From Gracilimonas sp964505215 (GTDB lineage Bacteria > Bacteroidota > Rhodothermia > Balneolales > Balneolaceae): a stretch of 64,000 nt of DNA. The stretch is taken from contig CAZDGU010000004.1 in assembly GCA_964505215.1 (NCBI GenBank), positions 124,001 through 188,000 on the forward strand. Direction: 5' to 3'. The position numbers and the translations under genes are program-made. Below are positions 8,928 to 18,270 of this stretch, piece by piece. Under the pieces are notes generated by a model, which saw only the letters and a list, made by a program, of their open reading frames with translations, had not been told where the DNA came from and searched no databases. How positions within the stretch are numbered: position 1 is the stretch's first letter; each line of letters starts with the position of its first letter.

Positions 8928-10223
8928 TTAATTCAGAGTGTTTTGATCGATACGCGTTGGCGTTGCATCGCCGGAAATGATAACCTTTGCTGCCTTTGCT
9001 ATAGCACGAATGGTGTTTGTGGTGTGATCGATATCCAGCGTTTTAAGCTCATCTGTCACTCTGTGGTAATCCTGATCTACATCAATAGGAGTGGTGCTGA
9101 TGCTGTGTGCAGGAACGCCCAAACGTGCTAAGGTGGCGTTGTCTGAGCGGTAGAATAGGTTTTGTTTGGGATAAGGATCCGGATAAAAAACAAATCCTGA
9201 ATCGTCGGTGCTGTTTTGCAGAATTTCGCCAAATGTGGAATGCTCAAAACCTGTAATCCAGGCCGTATTTGGTCCTTCAACAGCGGGTTTACCAATCATT
9301 TCGAGATTGAACATTGCAATAATGTGATTGGGATCTAATCTTTCCGAAAAGTATTTAGAGCCGTAGCCGCCCGTTTCTTCGGCGGTAAAGCCAACAAAGT
9401 ATAAGGTGCGTTCAGGCTTGGGCATTGCAGAAAAATGGCGGGCCAGTTCTATCACCCCGGAGGTGCCCGATGCGTTGTCATTTGCGCCGTTAGCAATGGA
9501 ATCTCCCTCCACCGGGCTAACTACGCCAATATGATCGTAATGCGCAGAGAAAAGTACAATTTCATCCGATCTGTTTCCTTCAATCATTCCGGCTACGTTA
9601 GAAAGTTCCTTGCTTTTTATGGCATTCTTAATTTCAATATTTGCAGACCGGATATTTCCATCATACAGTACAAAAACATCATTTGGTTTGGCGCCAAGCT
9701 CAAAGGTGCGGGTAGGGCGAGAGTAGAAAGACCGGTAGCGATGAAACCATTTTTTGTGACTGCTGTCCACTACTATCAGCGAGGATTCCTGATCGGAAGT
9801 TAACTTTCGGAAGGATTTTTGATAGTCATCGTTGGCAGAAATATGCTGCACGTCCATATCCTTCAGGTTCCAGCTCAGCGTTTCGGTATTTGTTATGGCA
9901 AAATAGAGTTGAGCGTCTAAGGGTTTGTTGTTCAGAACAATAGATGCTTCTGAAGGCGTTACAGAATAAATAGTGAACGTCTGCCGGTAACCGCTTTCGC
10001 CGGGCAGGGGTTGAAGTCCGAACGCATCAAAATAGTTGGCAATGTAGTCGGCGGCCACTTCAATTTCAGTCCCAAAAGCATGGCGACCTTTCAGCTCATC
10101 TGAGCTTAAGAATGCGATGTGCTTTTCAACATTAACGGTAGAGATTTCTGCTTTTTTATTGCATGAAGAGCCCAGGAAGCCTATAACTAAAATAAAGAAA
10201 TACAGCAGTTTAACAGAATGCAT
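8928..10223 (-). CDS. M28-family zinc peptidase, lipoprotein
   Basis: A probable aminopeptidase of the M28 family anchored in the envelope. The 431-residue protein begins with a lipoprotein signal peptide (hydrophobic FFILVIGFLGSSC, Cys at residue 21). Metal-binding and catalytic segments of M28 are visible: SAHYDHIG, GANDNASGTSGV, FTAEETGGYGS, and the later H in the TPIDVDQDYHRVTDE tail. Only part of the middle resembles better-known members, so the substrate is not clear. The unrelated M1 peptidase gene lies just upstream on the same strand; a second M28 lipoprotein is at 32150. Confidence 0.88.
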   Translation of the reverse strand: MHSVKLLYFFILVIGFLGSSCNKKAEISTVNVEKHIAFLSSDELKGRHAFGTEIEVAADYIANYFDAFGLQPLPGESGYRQTFTIYSVTPSEASIVLNNKPLDAQLYFAITNTETLSWNLKDMDVQHISANDDYQKSFRKLTSDQESSLIVVDSSHKKWFHRYRSFYSRPTRTFELGAKPNDVFVLYDGNIRSANIEIKNAIKSKELSNVAGMIEGNRSDEIVLFSAHYDHIGVVSPVEGDSIANGANDNASGTSGVIELARHFSAMPKPERTLYFVGFTAEETGGYGSKYFSERLDPNHIIAMFNLEMIGKPAVEGPNTAWITGFEHSTFGEILQNSTDDSGFVFYPDPYPKQNLFYRSDNATLARLGVPAHSISTTPIDVDQDYHRVTDELKTLDIDHTTNTIRAIAKAAKVIISGDATPTRIDQNTLN

Positions 10224-10410
10224 AATGAAAGTACTACGATTTTGATGTTCAAAACAATTGTAAGGAACCTTTTACTTTGAAATTGAAAAAAGATGCTACA
10301 AACGAGTAAAGCTCTGTAAAAAACCAAGGGGAGTTATTGCAGTCAGCTTTTCTTTTATTTAATGAAACAGAGCAGAGGCTGTCTATTTGCTTTTTGGAAG
10401 TATACAACGT

Positions 10411-10462
10411 AAAAAAGAAAACCTGTTTTCCGTAGCAGTGGCTTACGGAAAGCAGGTTTTTA
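10411..10462 (-). terminator. Intrinsic terminator of the M1 peptidase gene
   Basis: The arms AAAACCTG (10418-10425) plus TTTCCGTA and TTACGGAAA plus CAGGTTTT (to 10460) form a long stem. On the minus strand it is followed by the T-rich complement of 10411-10420. It lies just past the stop codon at 10497. The rest of the 273-base gap before the M28 gene holds no reading frame I would support. Confidence 0.8.
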
Positions 10463-10496
10463 GCCGTTTGTGCTATACCGATTCGGTAAGAATCAG

Positions 10497-12491
10497 CTAT
10501 TTTTTCCAAATATTATTCTGCCGGTTTACGTCAGGGAAGCGGTTGTCGGCGTCAATTTCAACCCGTGTGATGTTTTTTGGGGTGTCAACCGTAATTGAAG
10601 TAGTAGTTTTGCCCATCATCCAGTCTTCAATGCCTACGCGGATATTTTTGGTGGAGCCGTCTTCAAAAGTGATGGTTAAATCTACGGGCATCACGGCTTT
10701 TTCGTGATCTTTTATGGTAATGGTAGCTTTGCCATCGGCCTGGCTTACATCTGCAATGGCTTGATCTAAGGCCCAGGTTTCAAAATACCAGCTGCGCCAG
10801 AACCAGTCTAAATCCTGTCCGGAAACGTCCTCAAAGGTATTAAACATATCATAGGGAGTAGGATGCTTGTACGCCCAGCGGCTCATAAAGGCCTGCCAGG
10901 CATTTTTAAAAGTTTCTTCACCCAATACGCCCTCAAGCGCAATTAGCACGGAAGCCGGTTTTGGATAAGAAGCCACACCGTAAGCCGGACCGGGATAATG
11001 ATAATCGGACCAGCGCATAATTTCCCCTTCTAAAAATGTTCCGGCGATGGGCAGGTAGCGGCTGAATTCATCTTCCCGGCTAAACGTTTCAGGGAATATA
11101 TCCCAGCGGGCTTGGGCTTCGTGAAAAGTGGTAGCTCCCTCATCCATCCAGGCGTGGCGGCGTTCGTTACTTCCCACAATAAGCGGAACCCACATGTGGG
11201 CAAGCTCGTGCGCGGTTACATCGTACAGCGCTTGTTTTTTTCGAGATAACGGAATATTAGGATTTGGATTGTTGTAGCCGCCCATTACCGTCATCATCGG
11301 ATATTCCATTCCGCCGCCAATAATGTCGGCGCCTTCTACAGATGTCATATGCGGCCAGGGATAGCTGATGCCGGTATATTCTGATAAAAAGGAAATGGCG
11401 TGGGCCGAATACTTGGCTTCATCTTCCCAAAGCGGAGCCGTTTCTCTCCAGAATGAATTGATAATGGTATAATCTTCCGAGCCGTCCCCGTTTAAATCCC
11501 CAACCGGTGTGCGAAGAGCATCCCACTGAGATTCTAAGGTTGCACTGAAAGCTACATCACGAACCTTCTCGGCCTTAAACTTCCATACTAATGTACCGTC
11601 CTCTCCGGTTACAGTGGTGCTGCCGAAATCATTTTTATCGGCAACAGTTAGGGGAGTGTCAGACTGTATGGCTTTATTGTAGCGCTCAAGTATGGAAGGC
11701 GCTAATACTTCATCGGGGTTTAGGAATGCGCCGGTGCTCATTACCAGCCACTGCTCGGGAGCCGTAACGTTGATATCATATGTGCCCCAGCCAAAATAGA
11801 ACTCTGAATTTCCGGTAAAATCATCCCCAAACCAGCCGTCTATGTCATCATAAGTGGCAACATGGGGAATCCAGTATCCCAGATAAAATACATTATCACG
11901 ACTGTAGCCCATGCGTCCGCCTGCACCGGATTGCGGAATCTTGAAATTCCACTCCATTTCCATATTCACTTTTTGTCCCGGTAAAATCTGTTCGCTGGGG
12001 TACACAATCATGTTGGTTCCGCGAATGATGTACGTTGGCCGGCTCTGCTGCATTTCGTCCATATTCTGGCCGGCATAAGCTAATTTTGTGATGTTCATAC
12101 CGCCGGTAATCTCAGAAAACTCTTTACGGGGAACGCCTTCTTTATGCAAATTTTGGCTCAGCTCAAACACCATAAAATTAAGCGTATCGGGAGAGTTGTT
12201 GGTGTAGCTAAAGTCGGCTTGTGCAAACAACATGGTATCGGCAGGCACCAGTTCGGCATCAATGGAATAAGTGTAGGTGTTAGTGAAATAGGCCGGGCCG
12301 GGCTTGCCATCCTCCGTTCGGAATCCTTCTTTTACAGCTCGCTCAAAATTTAAGGGTTCTTCAATGGCATGCGGAATAGGGCGCTGTGGACTGAAGGGCT
12401 CCGGTGCCGGCGGAGCTGTTTTTTGAGATGTGGAGCAAGAAACGATAAAAAGGGAAAGGATGAGAACGAGAGCCCGGATTGTAGTCTGCAT
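10497..12491 (-). CDS. M1-family metallopeptidase, lipoprotein
   Basis: A gluzincin aminopeptidase-like enzyme exported as a lipoprotein (LVLILSLFIVSCSTSQK at the start, Cys about residue 19). The zinc site is His428-Glu429-x-x-His432 (TAHELAHMW) with the third ligand Glu451 in WMDEGATTFHE, the standard 18-residue spacing. The 664-residue length and the GGMEYPMMTVMGG substrate-loop (a GxMEN-like motif with Tyr in place of Asn) put it in the M1 group seen in Bacteroidota secretomes. It presumably trims peptides outside the inner membrane. It is followed by a terminator and not obviously coupled to the response regulator upstream. Confidence 0.92.
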   Translation of the reverse strand: MQTTIRALVLILSLFIVSCSTSQKTAPPAPEPFSPQRPIPHAIEEPLNFERAVKEGFRTEDGKPGPAYFTNTYTYSIDAELVPADTMLFAQADFSYTNNSPDTLNFMVFELSQNLHKEGVPRKEFSEITGGMNITKLAYAGQNMDEMQQSRPTYIIRGTNMIVYPSEQILPGQKVNMEMEWNFKIPQSGAGGRMGYSRDNVFYLGYWIPHVATYDDIDGWFGDDFTGNSEFYFGWGTYDINVTAPEQWLVMSTGAFLNPDEVLAPSILERYNKAIQSDTPLTVADKNDFGSTTVTGEDGTLVWKFKAEKVRDVAFSATLESQWDALRTPVGDLNGDGSEDYTIINSFWRETAPLWEDEAKYSAHAISFLSEYTGISYPWPHMTSVEGADIIGGGMEYPMMTVMGGYNNPNPNIPLSRKKQALYDVTAHELAHMWVPLIVGSNERRHAWMDEGATTFHEAQARWDIFPETFSREDEFSRYLPIAGTFLEGEIMRWSDYHYPGPAYGVASYPKPASVLIALEGVLGEETFKNAWQAFMSRWAYKHPTPYDMFNTFEDVSGQDLDWFWRSWYFETWALDQAIADVSQADGKATITIKDHEKAVMPVDLTITFEDGSTKNIRVGIEDWMMGKTTTSITVDTPKNITRVEIDADNRFPDVNRQNNIWKK

Positions 12492-12547
12492 AATATATTT
12501 TACTATGATTTTATTAGAGGTAATGTGGAGAGAGTAAGCAGAAATAG

Positions 12548-12934
12548 CTACTTGTTAATGTTATCGAAGTTGCGTTCGATAGATTCTTTAAGATCGTTAA
12601 ACTCTATGGGTTTGGTGAGGTAATCTATGTAGTTGGTTTCTTTGGCACGTTGTACGTGATGCGGGTCTGAATTTCCGGTAATATAAATAACGGGAACGGA
12701 CGAGAACTTTCGAATTTCTTGCATGGCTGTAATGCCGTCAATTTCACCCTCCAGAGAAATGTCCATAATAATAAGGTCGGGATTTATTTTTCTGGCTACT
12801 TCAATAGCCGTTTTCCCGTAAACCAGTTCTCCTTCGGCGTCATAGCCCAGTTTTTCTAAATAACTTTCGTACAGAAGGTTCAGAATTAAATCGTCTTCTA
12901 CGATCATGACCGTCTTGTTCTGTTTTTTATCCAT
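12548..12934 (-). CDS. Single-domain response regulator
   Basis: A 128-residue CheY-like receiver with no output domain. The acidic pocket VEDD (residues 12-15), the phospho-acceptor Asp58 in LIIMDISL, the Thr86 in YITGNS and Lys108 followed by Pro in YLTKPIE are all in place, so phosphorylation should work. No histidine kinase is next to it. It may act by protein binding or be one part of a phosphorelay whose kinase is elsewhere. Confidence 0.93.
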   Translation of the reverse strand: MDKKQNKTVMIVEDDLILNLLYESYLEKLGYDAEGELVYGKTAIEVARKINPDLIIMDISLEGEIDGITAMQEIRKFSSVPVIYITGNSDPHHVQRAKETNYIDYLTKPIEFNDLKESIERNFDNINK

Positions 12935-13051
12935 CTTCTGATATTAAAGTTGGGAGTTAGAAATTATAGATTCTTTTTGAATCCAAATTTTGGAGATCGA
13001 ATATCTCAATAATATTAAACTAAATGTACTAAGAATAAAAGTAGATAGAAA

Positions 13052-13086
13052 TAAAAAAGGCCCTTACGGAAAAATCCGTAAAGGCC
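13052..13086 (-). terminator. Intrinsic terminator of the large T9SS cargo gene
   Basis: AAGGCC..TTACGGA at 13058-13070 pairs with TCCGTAAAGGCCT at 13075-13086 around a short A loop. The A run at 13052-13058 gives a T tract on the minus strand, just after the stop codon at 13110. Confidence 0.85.
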
Positions 13087-13109
13087 TGAATGGGTTTATG
13101 AGGCTGAGA

Positions 13110-16100
13110 TTATTTAATCAGCGTCATTTTCTTGGTTTGTACAAATTTACCTGCCATCATGCGGTAGATGTAAACTCCACTTGCAAGATTTCCGGCGTCA
13201 AATTGTACTACATGCTCGCCCGCACTCATCTTACCGTTAACCAGTGTGGCCACCAGCTGTCCGGTAATGCTGAATACCTGAAGTTTAACATCCGAAGATT
13301 GCGGAAGTGTAAACTGGATATTTGAGGTTGGGTTAAATGGATTCGGGTAATTCTGCGATAACGAGAATTCCTGAGGATCATCACTTTCAAGTTCTTTAGA
13401 AACGCCTAATAAGCGTGCTAACGTAATTTTGTTAGGGATGATTGCAAACTTCACGCTGTCGCCTGCGCTTGCGGTTACTGTCCACTGCAGTTCGGCTGAA
13501 GCGCCTTGGGCAACGCCAAGCTCGGCTAACAGAGAATCTACTTCAGCAAAAGTAGGTTCTACGGTGGTTTTGAAACCGTTGCTGTCTGCCGGTGCACTAA
13601 ACAGGGGATTGGAGAAATCTCCGCTTAGCGAATCTAAATGGAAAGTATAGGTTACTTTAGCATTAGATACGGCTTCACCCCAAGTGAAGGCGAGTACCGT
13701 GGTTGAATCTCCGGTGAGATCAATAGCAGTGCCATCGGCCGGTGTAATGAGGGCAAAATCGGCAATGCTAACTCCTTCAGGAGGTGTTAGTGCTACAGTA
13801 CCTTCAAAAGCACCTTTATATGGAGCTGTTGTGCTTCGTGTGGTTCCGTCAATATCTTCCGTAACGGCTGCAATAGGCATTCCTGCAAGCAGGTCGTTAC
13901 CTAAAGAGGTGCCGGTTAGACGTAAGTCAGTGGCGGAAACAAACTCTACCTCTGTATTAGTGGTGAGCGCATCTACTCCGGATGCGGCTTGCCAGTCCCC
14001 TAAAGATAGGGTAGAAGCAGCATCAAAATACGCGGTGCTGGATGCTGAACCACTTGCGTAGTAGTTATTAAAATTAGCATTCAGGTTATCAGTATTTGGA
14101 ACAGGCCAGTACATAACGTAAGCGTTAGCATCATCCTGCTCTACCGTAAAGATGTTATTCTGGAAATCCCACATTTGAGCAGTAGCATTATGCTTAACCG
14201 CACCAAATGCGGCATGCACGCCTGTTTCGCTGCTGGTTCCAATACGTACCGTGTTATGGTAAATATAGTTGGTAGAGTTACCGGCGGCATTATCAAAGCC
14301 AATACCGAATACTTTGTTATCGGTAGCGGCACCTGCATTAGCGAAACCTTCAGCCGCAATAGTGTTATTTACCACATTTACGGTTCCCAAAGAGGCATTA
14401 AATAAAACACCGGCTGCATAACCTGCACTGGAAGTTCTATTAACAGAAAGTCCGCTTATTTCATTACCTATTACATTGGTTACACCACTGTTTAAGGCAA
14501 GATAGATACCGGCATAGCGACTCTTATCTTCAGCAGGACTGGATACAGTAATGCTGTTGCCAACAAAGTTATTTCCTTCACTCCACCAGGTAGTAATACC
14601 TCGGTACGAAGCGTAGATTTCATTATCGACAACCGTGCTGTTTTTAGCAGGGTATGTACTGGTTCCCCATGTACCTACTCCATTTTGAAAATCGCCGCTT
14701 ACAGAACCCATAAGGTTGTTACTTACGATTAGATTTTCGGTGCTTTTAGCTGAACCATCGGCAACAACAGCAGAAGCTGCATCTCCACCGGTATAAGCCA
14801 TAATGGTGTTAGCAATGGTTGTATTCATGCTTTCATTGGCATAAATCATAGCAGAGAAAGTAGTGTCAGAACTGCTAAGCATCAGGTTACGGGTAGTGCC
14901 TCCGGTCGTGTTTGAACCATCGATGGTTACAAAGTTTGTACCTTTTATCCAGATACCGTCGCCACCGGGGCCACCTTGTACCTTCACCTCAACCGTATCA
15001 GTAATACTGGCATCCGGTTTAATGGTAAGTGGTGTGGTCTCGGTTAAGTCGCTACGGTCCAGTATAAGTTCTTCATAAGACTCATTCAGATTACCGGTAA
15101 TGAATAAATTGGCGCTACCAGAAAGACCTTCGGAATTTACATAATGGAAGGCTTGGTGAAGAGAAATAAAACCATCCGCATCGGTTGGACGCTGAGGAAT
15201 GAAATAATCTCCGGCCAGTGCTCCCATTGCTTCGGTTGCAACACCAAGGTTATTAAATACATCTTCGCTTTTCACCAACCATTCGCTGTCATCATAATTA
15301 GTTCCAAAAGAACCTAACACCGTGGTATTACCTTGGGTAACCGTTGCTTTTCTTTGTAGCGTATATCCGCTGGAAGCTTTGTAAACGCCGGCTACATCCC
15401 AATCTGAGCTGCTATCCGGATCACCGAATACATCGGTAAAGGTAGTATCGCCCGAAGTGGCATCTATATGAATAAGCGCACGTGCGTCATTTCCGTTAAA
15501 ATGGATAGGACTTGGGTAGCCTAATACTTCATCAGCATTGGAAGCTGCAAATAAATTAGCATCAACCTGATCGGTAATCAGCACATAAGTTCCACCTGCT
15601 TCAATCGAAGCGCCTTCGGCAAACTCATGATAATATTGCCATCCGTTACCATTGCTGGCTTGGGCCAGTTGGTAATTTTCCAGATATACGGTTGAGTCAG
15701 AAAGGTTGGTAATTTCCAACGCTTTGTTGTTACCGGAGCCTTCAATGTATTCTGAAAAAATAAGATTAGAAGGAGTGTCTATAACGGGTTGTGCCTGATT
15801 AGTATATAGCGCAAGGCCATTCACTCCATCCAAAGCAAAGGCATTGTAGGTGCCATCGGGGTTACCTGAAATTTCAACTTCACCATGTATGGAACTGTAA
15901 TAATCGCCGGCAGGCCCCATTAAGGGAGACTCGCCTACAATAGTGGGATTAGTACCGTCGGTAACATCATACACAAGCACTCGGCCGGTTTTATCCCCAC
16001 CGCCTGCGCCGTCCGCACGATAGCTATAAATAGCCATATAATCGCTGCCATTGGCACTGAACATATCAAAACCGTTACGAGAGGCTGATGCAAAAGTGCT

Positions 16101-16841
16101 TCCGGTTACAAAAGTACCGTCACTGCTGTAGCGGGCAGGAGCAGAGCTGTTTCCGCCTACATAAAAGTCAGAGCTACGTCCTAAAGCCAAAGGAGCCGCG
16201 TCAGCACTTCCGCCAATAGCGGCATTACTGCCGGAAAGCGTAATGGTTTCAATATTCCAGTTGCTGCCTTGGTCGGCCGTGGTAGCCACATAAACAACGC
16301 CGGGATCAGAATTGGCCACCGGTATCCATACTTCAATGGAATTATCAGCTAAAGCGCCAACTACGGTGAATTTGTCGCCCGCTCTCCCGCTAACAGGAAC
16401 AGTCAAAGAATCTGCGAAAGCACCACCTTCGGAAGTCCACCAATATAGCCTGAATGGGCTTGAGGCTGATGCAAGATTACCTAAGAAAATAACGCCGTCA
16501 TCAGAGACTTCGACATCATTCATAGTATAGGTTCCGCCACTTATGCCGCTCAAATCAAAAGCGGTAGTTGGGGTAACTTCTGCGCCGGTAGCTGCGTCCA
16601 TCACTCGGATGGTTGAGTTAGCACGGTCGGCGGCATAAACGCGTTCGTTTCCGTCAACGGTTCCATGGGCCATGCCTCGTACAGAACCGACAGTAAACCA
16701 GCTTGGTAAATTGCCCGTAACCGTGGTGTTATCCCACACGGTATTGAGCTGTTGCTGTGCTTGAGTATCTACGGTAAACGCGAGCATAAAAAAAGCGCTT
16801 ACAAAGAAACCCAAAAGTATTTTTTGTAAATGTTGAGTCAT
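13110..16841 (-). CDS. Large secreted protein with DUF4623-like, lamin-tail, beta-helix and T9SS sorting domains
   Basis: A 1243-residue exported protein. It has a signal peptide ending at TQAQQ, an N-terminal region (about 30-350) resembling DUF4623 beta-propeller-like domains (SVRGMAHGTVDGNERVYAADR), a lamin-tail domain (about 355-530, starting NLIFSEYIEGSGNNKALEI), a right-handed beta-helix-like part (about 560-960) rich in short N-x-(T/I)-x-N-x-I turns, and a C-terminal Fn3-like piece. It ends with a type A T9SS signal, LSQNYPNPFNP ... SGVYIYRM ... KKMTLIK. It should cross the outer membrane by the type IX system and be anchored or released. A good Shine-Dalgarno (AAGGAG, seven bases before ATG) is present. 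Substrate unknown; beta-helix and lamin-tail domains suggest surface binding or polysaccharide work. Confidence 0.88.
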   Translation of the reverse strand: MTQHLQKILLGFFVSAFFMLAFTVDTQAQQQLNTVWDNTTVTGNLPSWFTVGSVRGMAHGTVDGNERVYAADRANSTIRVMDAATGAEVTPTTAFDLSGISGGTYTMNDVEVSDDGVIFLGNLASASSPFRLYWWTSEGGAFADSLTVPVSGRAGDKFTVVGALADNSIEVWIPVANSDPGVVYVATTADQGSNWNIETITLSGSNAAIGGSADAAPLALGRSSDFYVGGNSSAPARYSSDGTFVTGSTFASASRNGFDMFSANGSDYMAIYSYRADGAGGGDKTGRVLVYDVTDGTNPTIVGESPLMGPAGDYYSSIHGEVEISGNPDGTYNAFALDGVNGLALYTNQAQPVIDTPSNLIFSEYIEGSGNNKALEITNLSDSTVYLENYQLAQASNGNGWQYYHEFAEGASIEAGGTYVLITDQVDANLFAASNADEVLGYPSPIHFNGNDARALIHIDATSGDTTFTDVFGDPDSSSDWDVAGVYKASSGYTLQRKATVTQGNTTVLGSFGTNYDDSEWLVKSEDVFNNLGVATEAMGALAGDYFIPQRPTDADGFISLHQAFHYVNSEGLSGSANLFITGNLNESYEELILDRSDLTETTPLTIKPDASITDTVEVKVQGGPGGDGIWIKGTNFVTIDGSNTTGGTTRNLMLSSSDTTFSAMIYANESMNTTIANTIMAYTGGDAASAVVADGSAKSTENLIVSNNLMGSVSGDFQNGVGTWGTSTYPAKNSTVVDNEIYASYRGITTWWSEGNNFVGNSITVSSPAEDKSRYAGIYLALNSGVTNVIGNEISGLSVNRTSSAGYAAGVLFNASLGTVNVVNNTIAAEGFANAGAATDNKVFGIGFDNAAGNSTNYIYHNTVRIGTSSETGVHAAFGAVKHNATAQMWDFQNNIFTVEQDDANAYVMYWPVPNTDNLNANFNNYYASGSASSTAYFDAASTLSLGDWQAASGVDALTTNTEVEFVSATDLRLTGTSLGNDLLAGMPIAAVTEDIDGTTRSTTAPYKGAFEGTVALTPPEGVSIADFALITPADGTAIDLTGDSTTVLAFTWGEAVSNAKVTYTFHLDSLSGDFSNPLFSAPADSNGFKTTVEPTFAEVDSLLAELGVAQGASAELQWTVTASAGDSVKFAIIPNKITLARLLGVSKELESDDPQEFSLSQNYPNPFNPTSNIQFTLPQSSDVKLQVFSITGQLVATLVNGKMSAGEHVVQFDAGNLASGVYIYRMMAGKFVQTKKMTLIK

Positions 16842-17091
16842 TATGTACTCCTTAAATTAAGGGTTGATTAAAGTGAAGAGATTACCCGAAAGCAACTTTT
16901 TTGCGGTCAGGTACGGCTTATTTATCCAGAATAACTTGCAGTCAGTGCATGGATAAAAAAACTTTCTCCAGTATAAACAGAACATCTAAACTAAGGTTTT
17001 TAAATTAATTTCAAAGCGAAATTTGGCGAAAATAAATCAAGGTATGTGATAGGATTGCTTTTTTTGGCAAGTATATACGAAGTATGATTTA

Positions 17092-17125
17092 GTAGGTTAA
17101 GTAGGTTAAGTAGGTTAAGTAGGTT
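17092..17125. repeat. Tandem 9-bp repeat GTAGGTTAA
   Basis: The unit GTAGGTTAA occurs at 17092, 17101 and 17110, with seven bases of a fourth copy at 17119. It is a simple short tandem repeat with no gene in it. Slippage at such a tract would change copy number but nothing nearby is obviously affected. Confidence 0.9.
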
Positions 17126-17291
17126 TTGAATGAGGGTGAGGAAGTTTTGGGGATTAGTCGGGATGCTTTGTTTTATTCTCATTGCTAAGTTCCGATTTTC
17201 GAAGGCGTGAATTGTGAGGAATTAGCGCCGGTGAGAGGCGTGGGTTTGAGTGATGATTGGGTGAGGCGATTTTCGATTAATGATTTCTCTG

Positions 17292-17418
17292 CTTTGAATC
17301 GCAAATTATAGGGATTACTCAGATGACGCAGATTTATTTGTATTCGGGATGTTGTAAGATTACAGCATAAGCTGCTCTCATCCGCGGAATCCAAAAATCC
17401 GTTTAATCCGTGATTCAA
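17292..17418. repeat. Degenerate direct-repeat block of the ATCCGTGTAATCC kind
   Basis: Words such as GATTACTCAGATGACGCAGATT, CATCCGCGGAATCC, AAATCCGTTTAATCC and GTGATTC follow each other with a period of about 9-12 bases. Intergenic blocks of this look are widespread in Bacteroidota and Chlorobi genomes as I recall them. It does not code for a natural-looking protein in any frame. Confidence 0.6.
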
Positions 17419-17479
17419 TATGGTGCAACCTGTGTAAAAACTCAAGACTTGAGAATAGACTCTTAAACTTATTAAGAAA

Positions 17480-17514
17480 AAATCCTCCAAGGATTTAGAA
17501 TCCTTGGAGGATTT
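17480..17514. repeat. Perfect 16-bp inverted repeat with a 3-base loop
   Basis: AAATCCTCCAAGGATT (17480-17495) and its exact reverse complement (17499-17514) flank TAG. It lacks a gene within 500 bases on either side, so it is unlikely to be a normal terminator. Its perfection suggests a mobile palindromic repeat or a recent insertion. Confidence 0.85.
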
Positions 17515-17637
17515 GCTAAAATAACCTGTTTCTCCTAACAAATTTAACCCTGCTTTTTTTAACATGGTACTTTTTACACAGGCTGGTGGGTTTTGAACCG
17601 GGATTGCAGGGTGTTGTTTTCTAATATTGCCCAAGCC

Positions 17638-17912
17638 GGCACAAGCGTCCGTTTAGTTCAATTCCCAACTCACGCCCGCAGGAAGCTGGAGCTTCCCGGA
17701 CTGCATTGCTAAGCCGGAGCTTAGCAACGAGGATGAAGGTAGCCAATCGTGCCTTTGCACCAAAACCAACCGCAATCTCGCTAACGCGTCTCCTTACTTG
17801 GTCCCGCAACAGCGGGATTTGGGAAGGAACAAGGATGGGCTCTCGTGCCAAGGATAAATAATTGCTTTTTACATTCAGCACTTTTGTGCCTCGGATCTTC
17901 CTGGCACAAGCG
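17638..17912. repeat. Palindrome-bearing repeat element, possibly a non-autonomous mobile element
   Basis: The stretch is bounded by two copies of GGCACAAGCG (17638-17647 and 17903-17912). Inside are the palindromes GGAAGCT/AGCTTCC (17681-17696), TTGCTAAGC/GCTTAGCAA (17706-17727) and TCCCGC/GCGGGA (17802-17817), plus related words in opposite orientation such as CTCGTGCC (17842-17849). It is richer in GC than the surroundings. This pattern resembles REP/BIME or MITE-type elements; no transposase is present. Confidence 0.55.
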
Positions 17913-18270
17913 GACGCCTACGCTAGTGGGGGTTTTTTATGCTTTTCACTTTTTATCAGGAATAGCATTTTCACGCACAAAATCAGGGTATTGGAGAGTA
18001 AAAAAATACAGGGGTGCGATTTTGAAACGTGTACCAATCCTGTACCAGAGCAAAGCTGTTGGATGTTGAACGGTGTTATTGAACGAAAAAATGGTAGGAA
18101 TGCATAGATCGGAAATTGACGCAAGCAGAGAATTAGGCAATGGTATAATGAAATGGGCCGGCGCAGACTTTGGTGCAAAAGCTAATGATGGCCGTGCAAT
18201 TTTTGGATCGGTTAAAATAATTCCTTGTACCTACCTTGTAACCAGAGCGCTTGCCTTATCCAACCTGCCT

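Larger units (their letters stand above)
16842..18270. other. Gene-free, repeat-rich intergenic region
   Basis: About 1.4 kb without a gene I can support. Open frames cross it on both strands, but they are short, overlap palindromes and have unnatural composition. It holds several separate repeat types, listed individually: a 9-bp tandem repeat, a block of degenerate direct repeats, a perfect 16-bp hairpin, a palindrome-bearing element and a pair of similar 21-22-bp sequences. It ends at the tRNA-Leu terminator. It may be a graveyard of small non-autonomous elements. Confidence 0.7.

Noticed and set aside
10249..10509. An 86-codon frame between peptidase genes
   Set aside because: It crosses the terminator hairpin and reads as low-quality protein.
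17092..17125. Possible CRISPR array
   Set aside because: The 9-bp units are back to back without spacers and no cas gene is near.
17585..17605. tRNA-like T-arm (GGGTTTTGAACC)
   Set aside because: No acceptor or anticodon stem can be folded around it.
17185..17881. Reading frames of 149 and 86 codons on the minus strand
   Set aside because: They run through hairpins and direct repeats; the peptides are translations of palindromes with unnatural composition. I treat the region as repeats, not genes.
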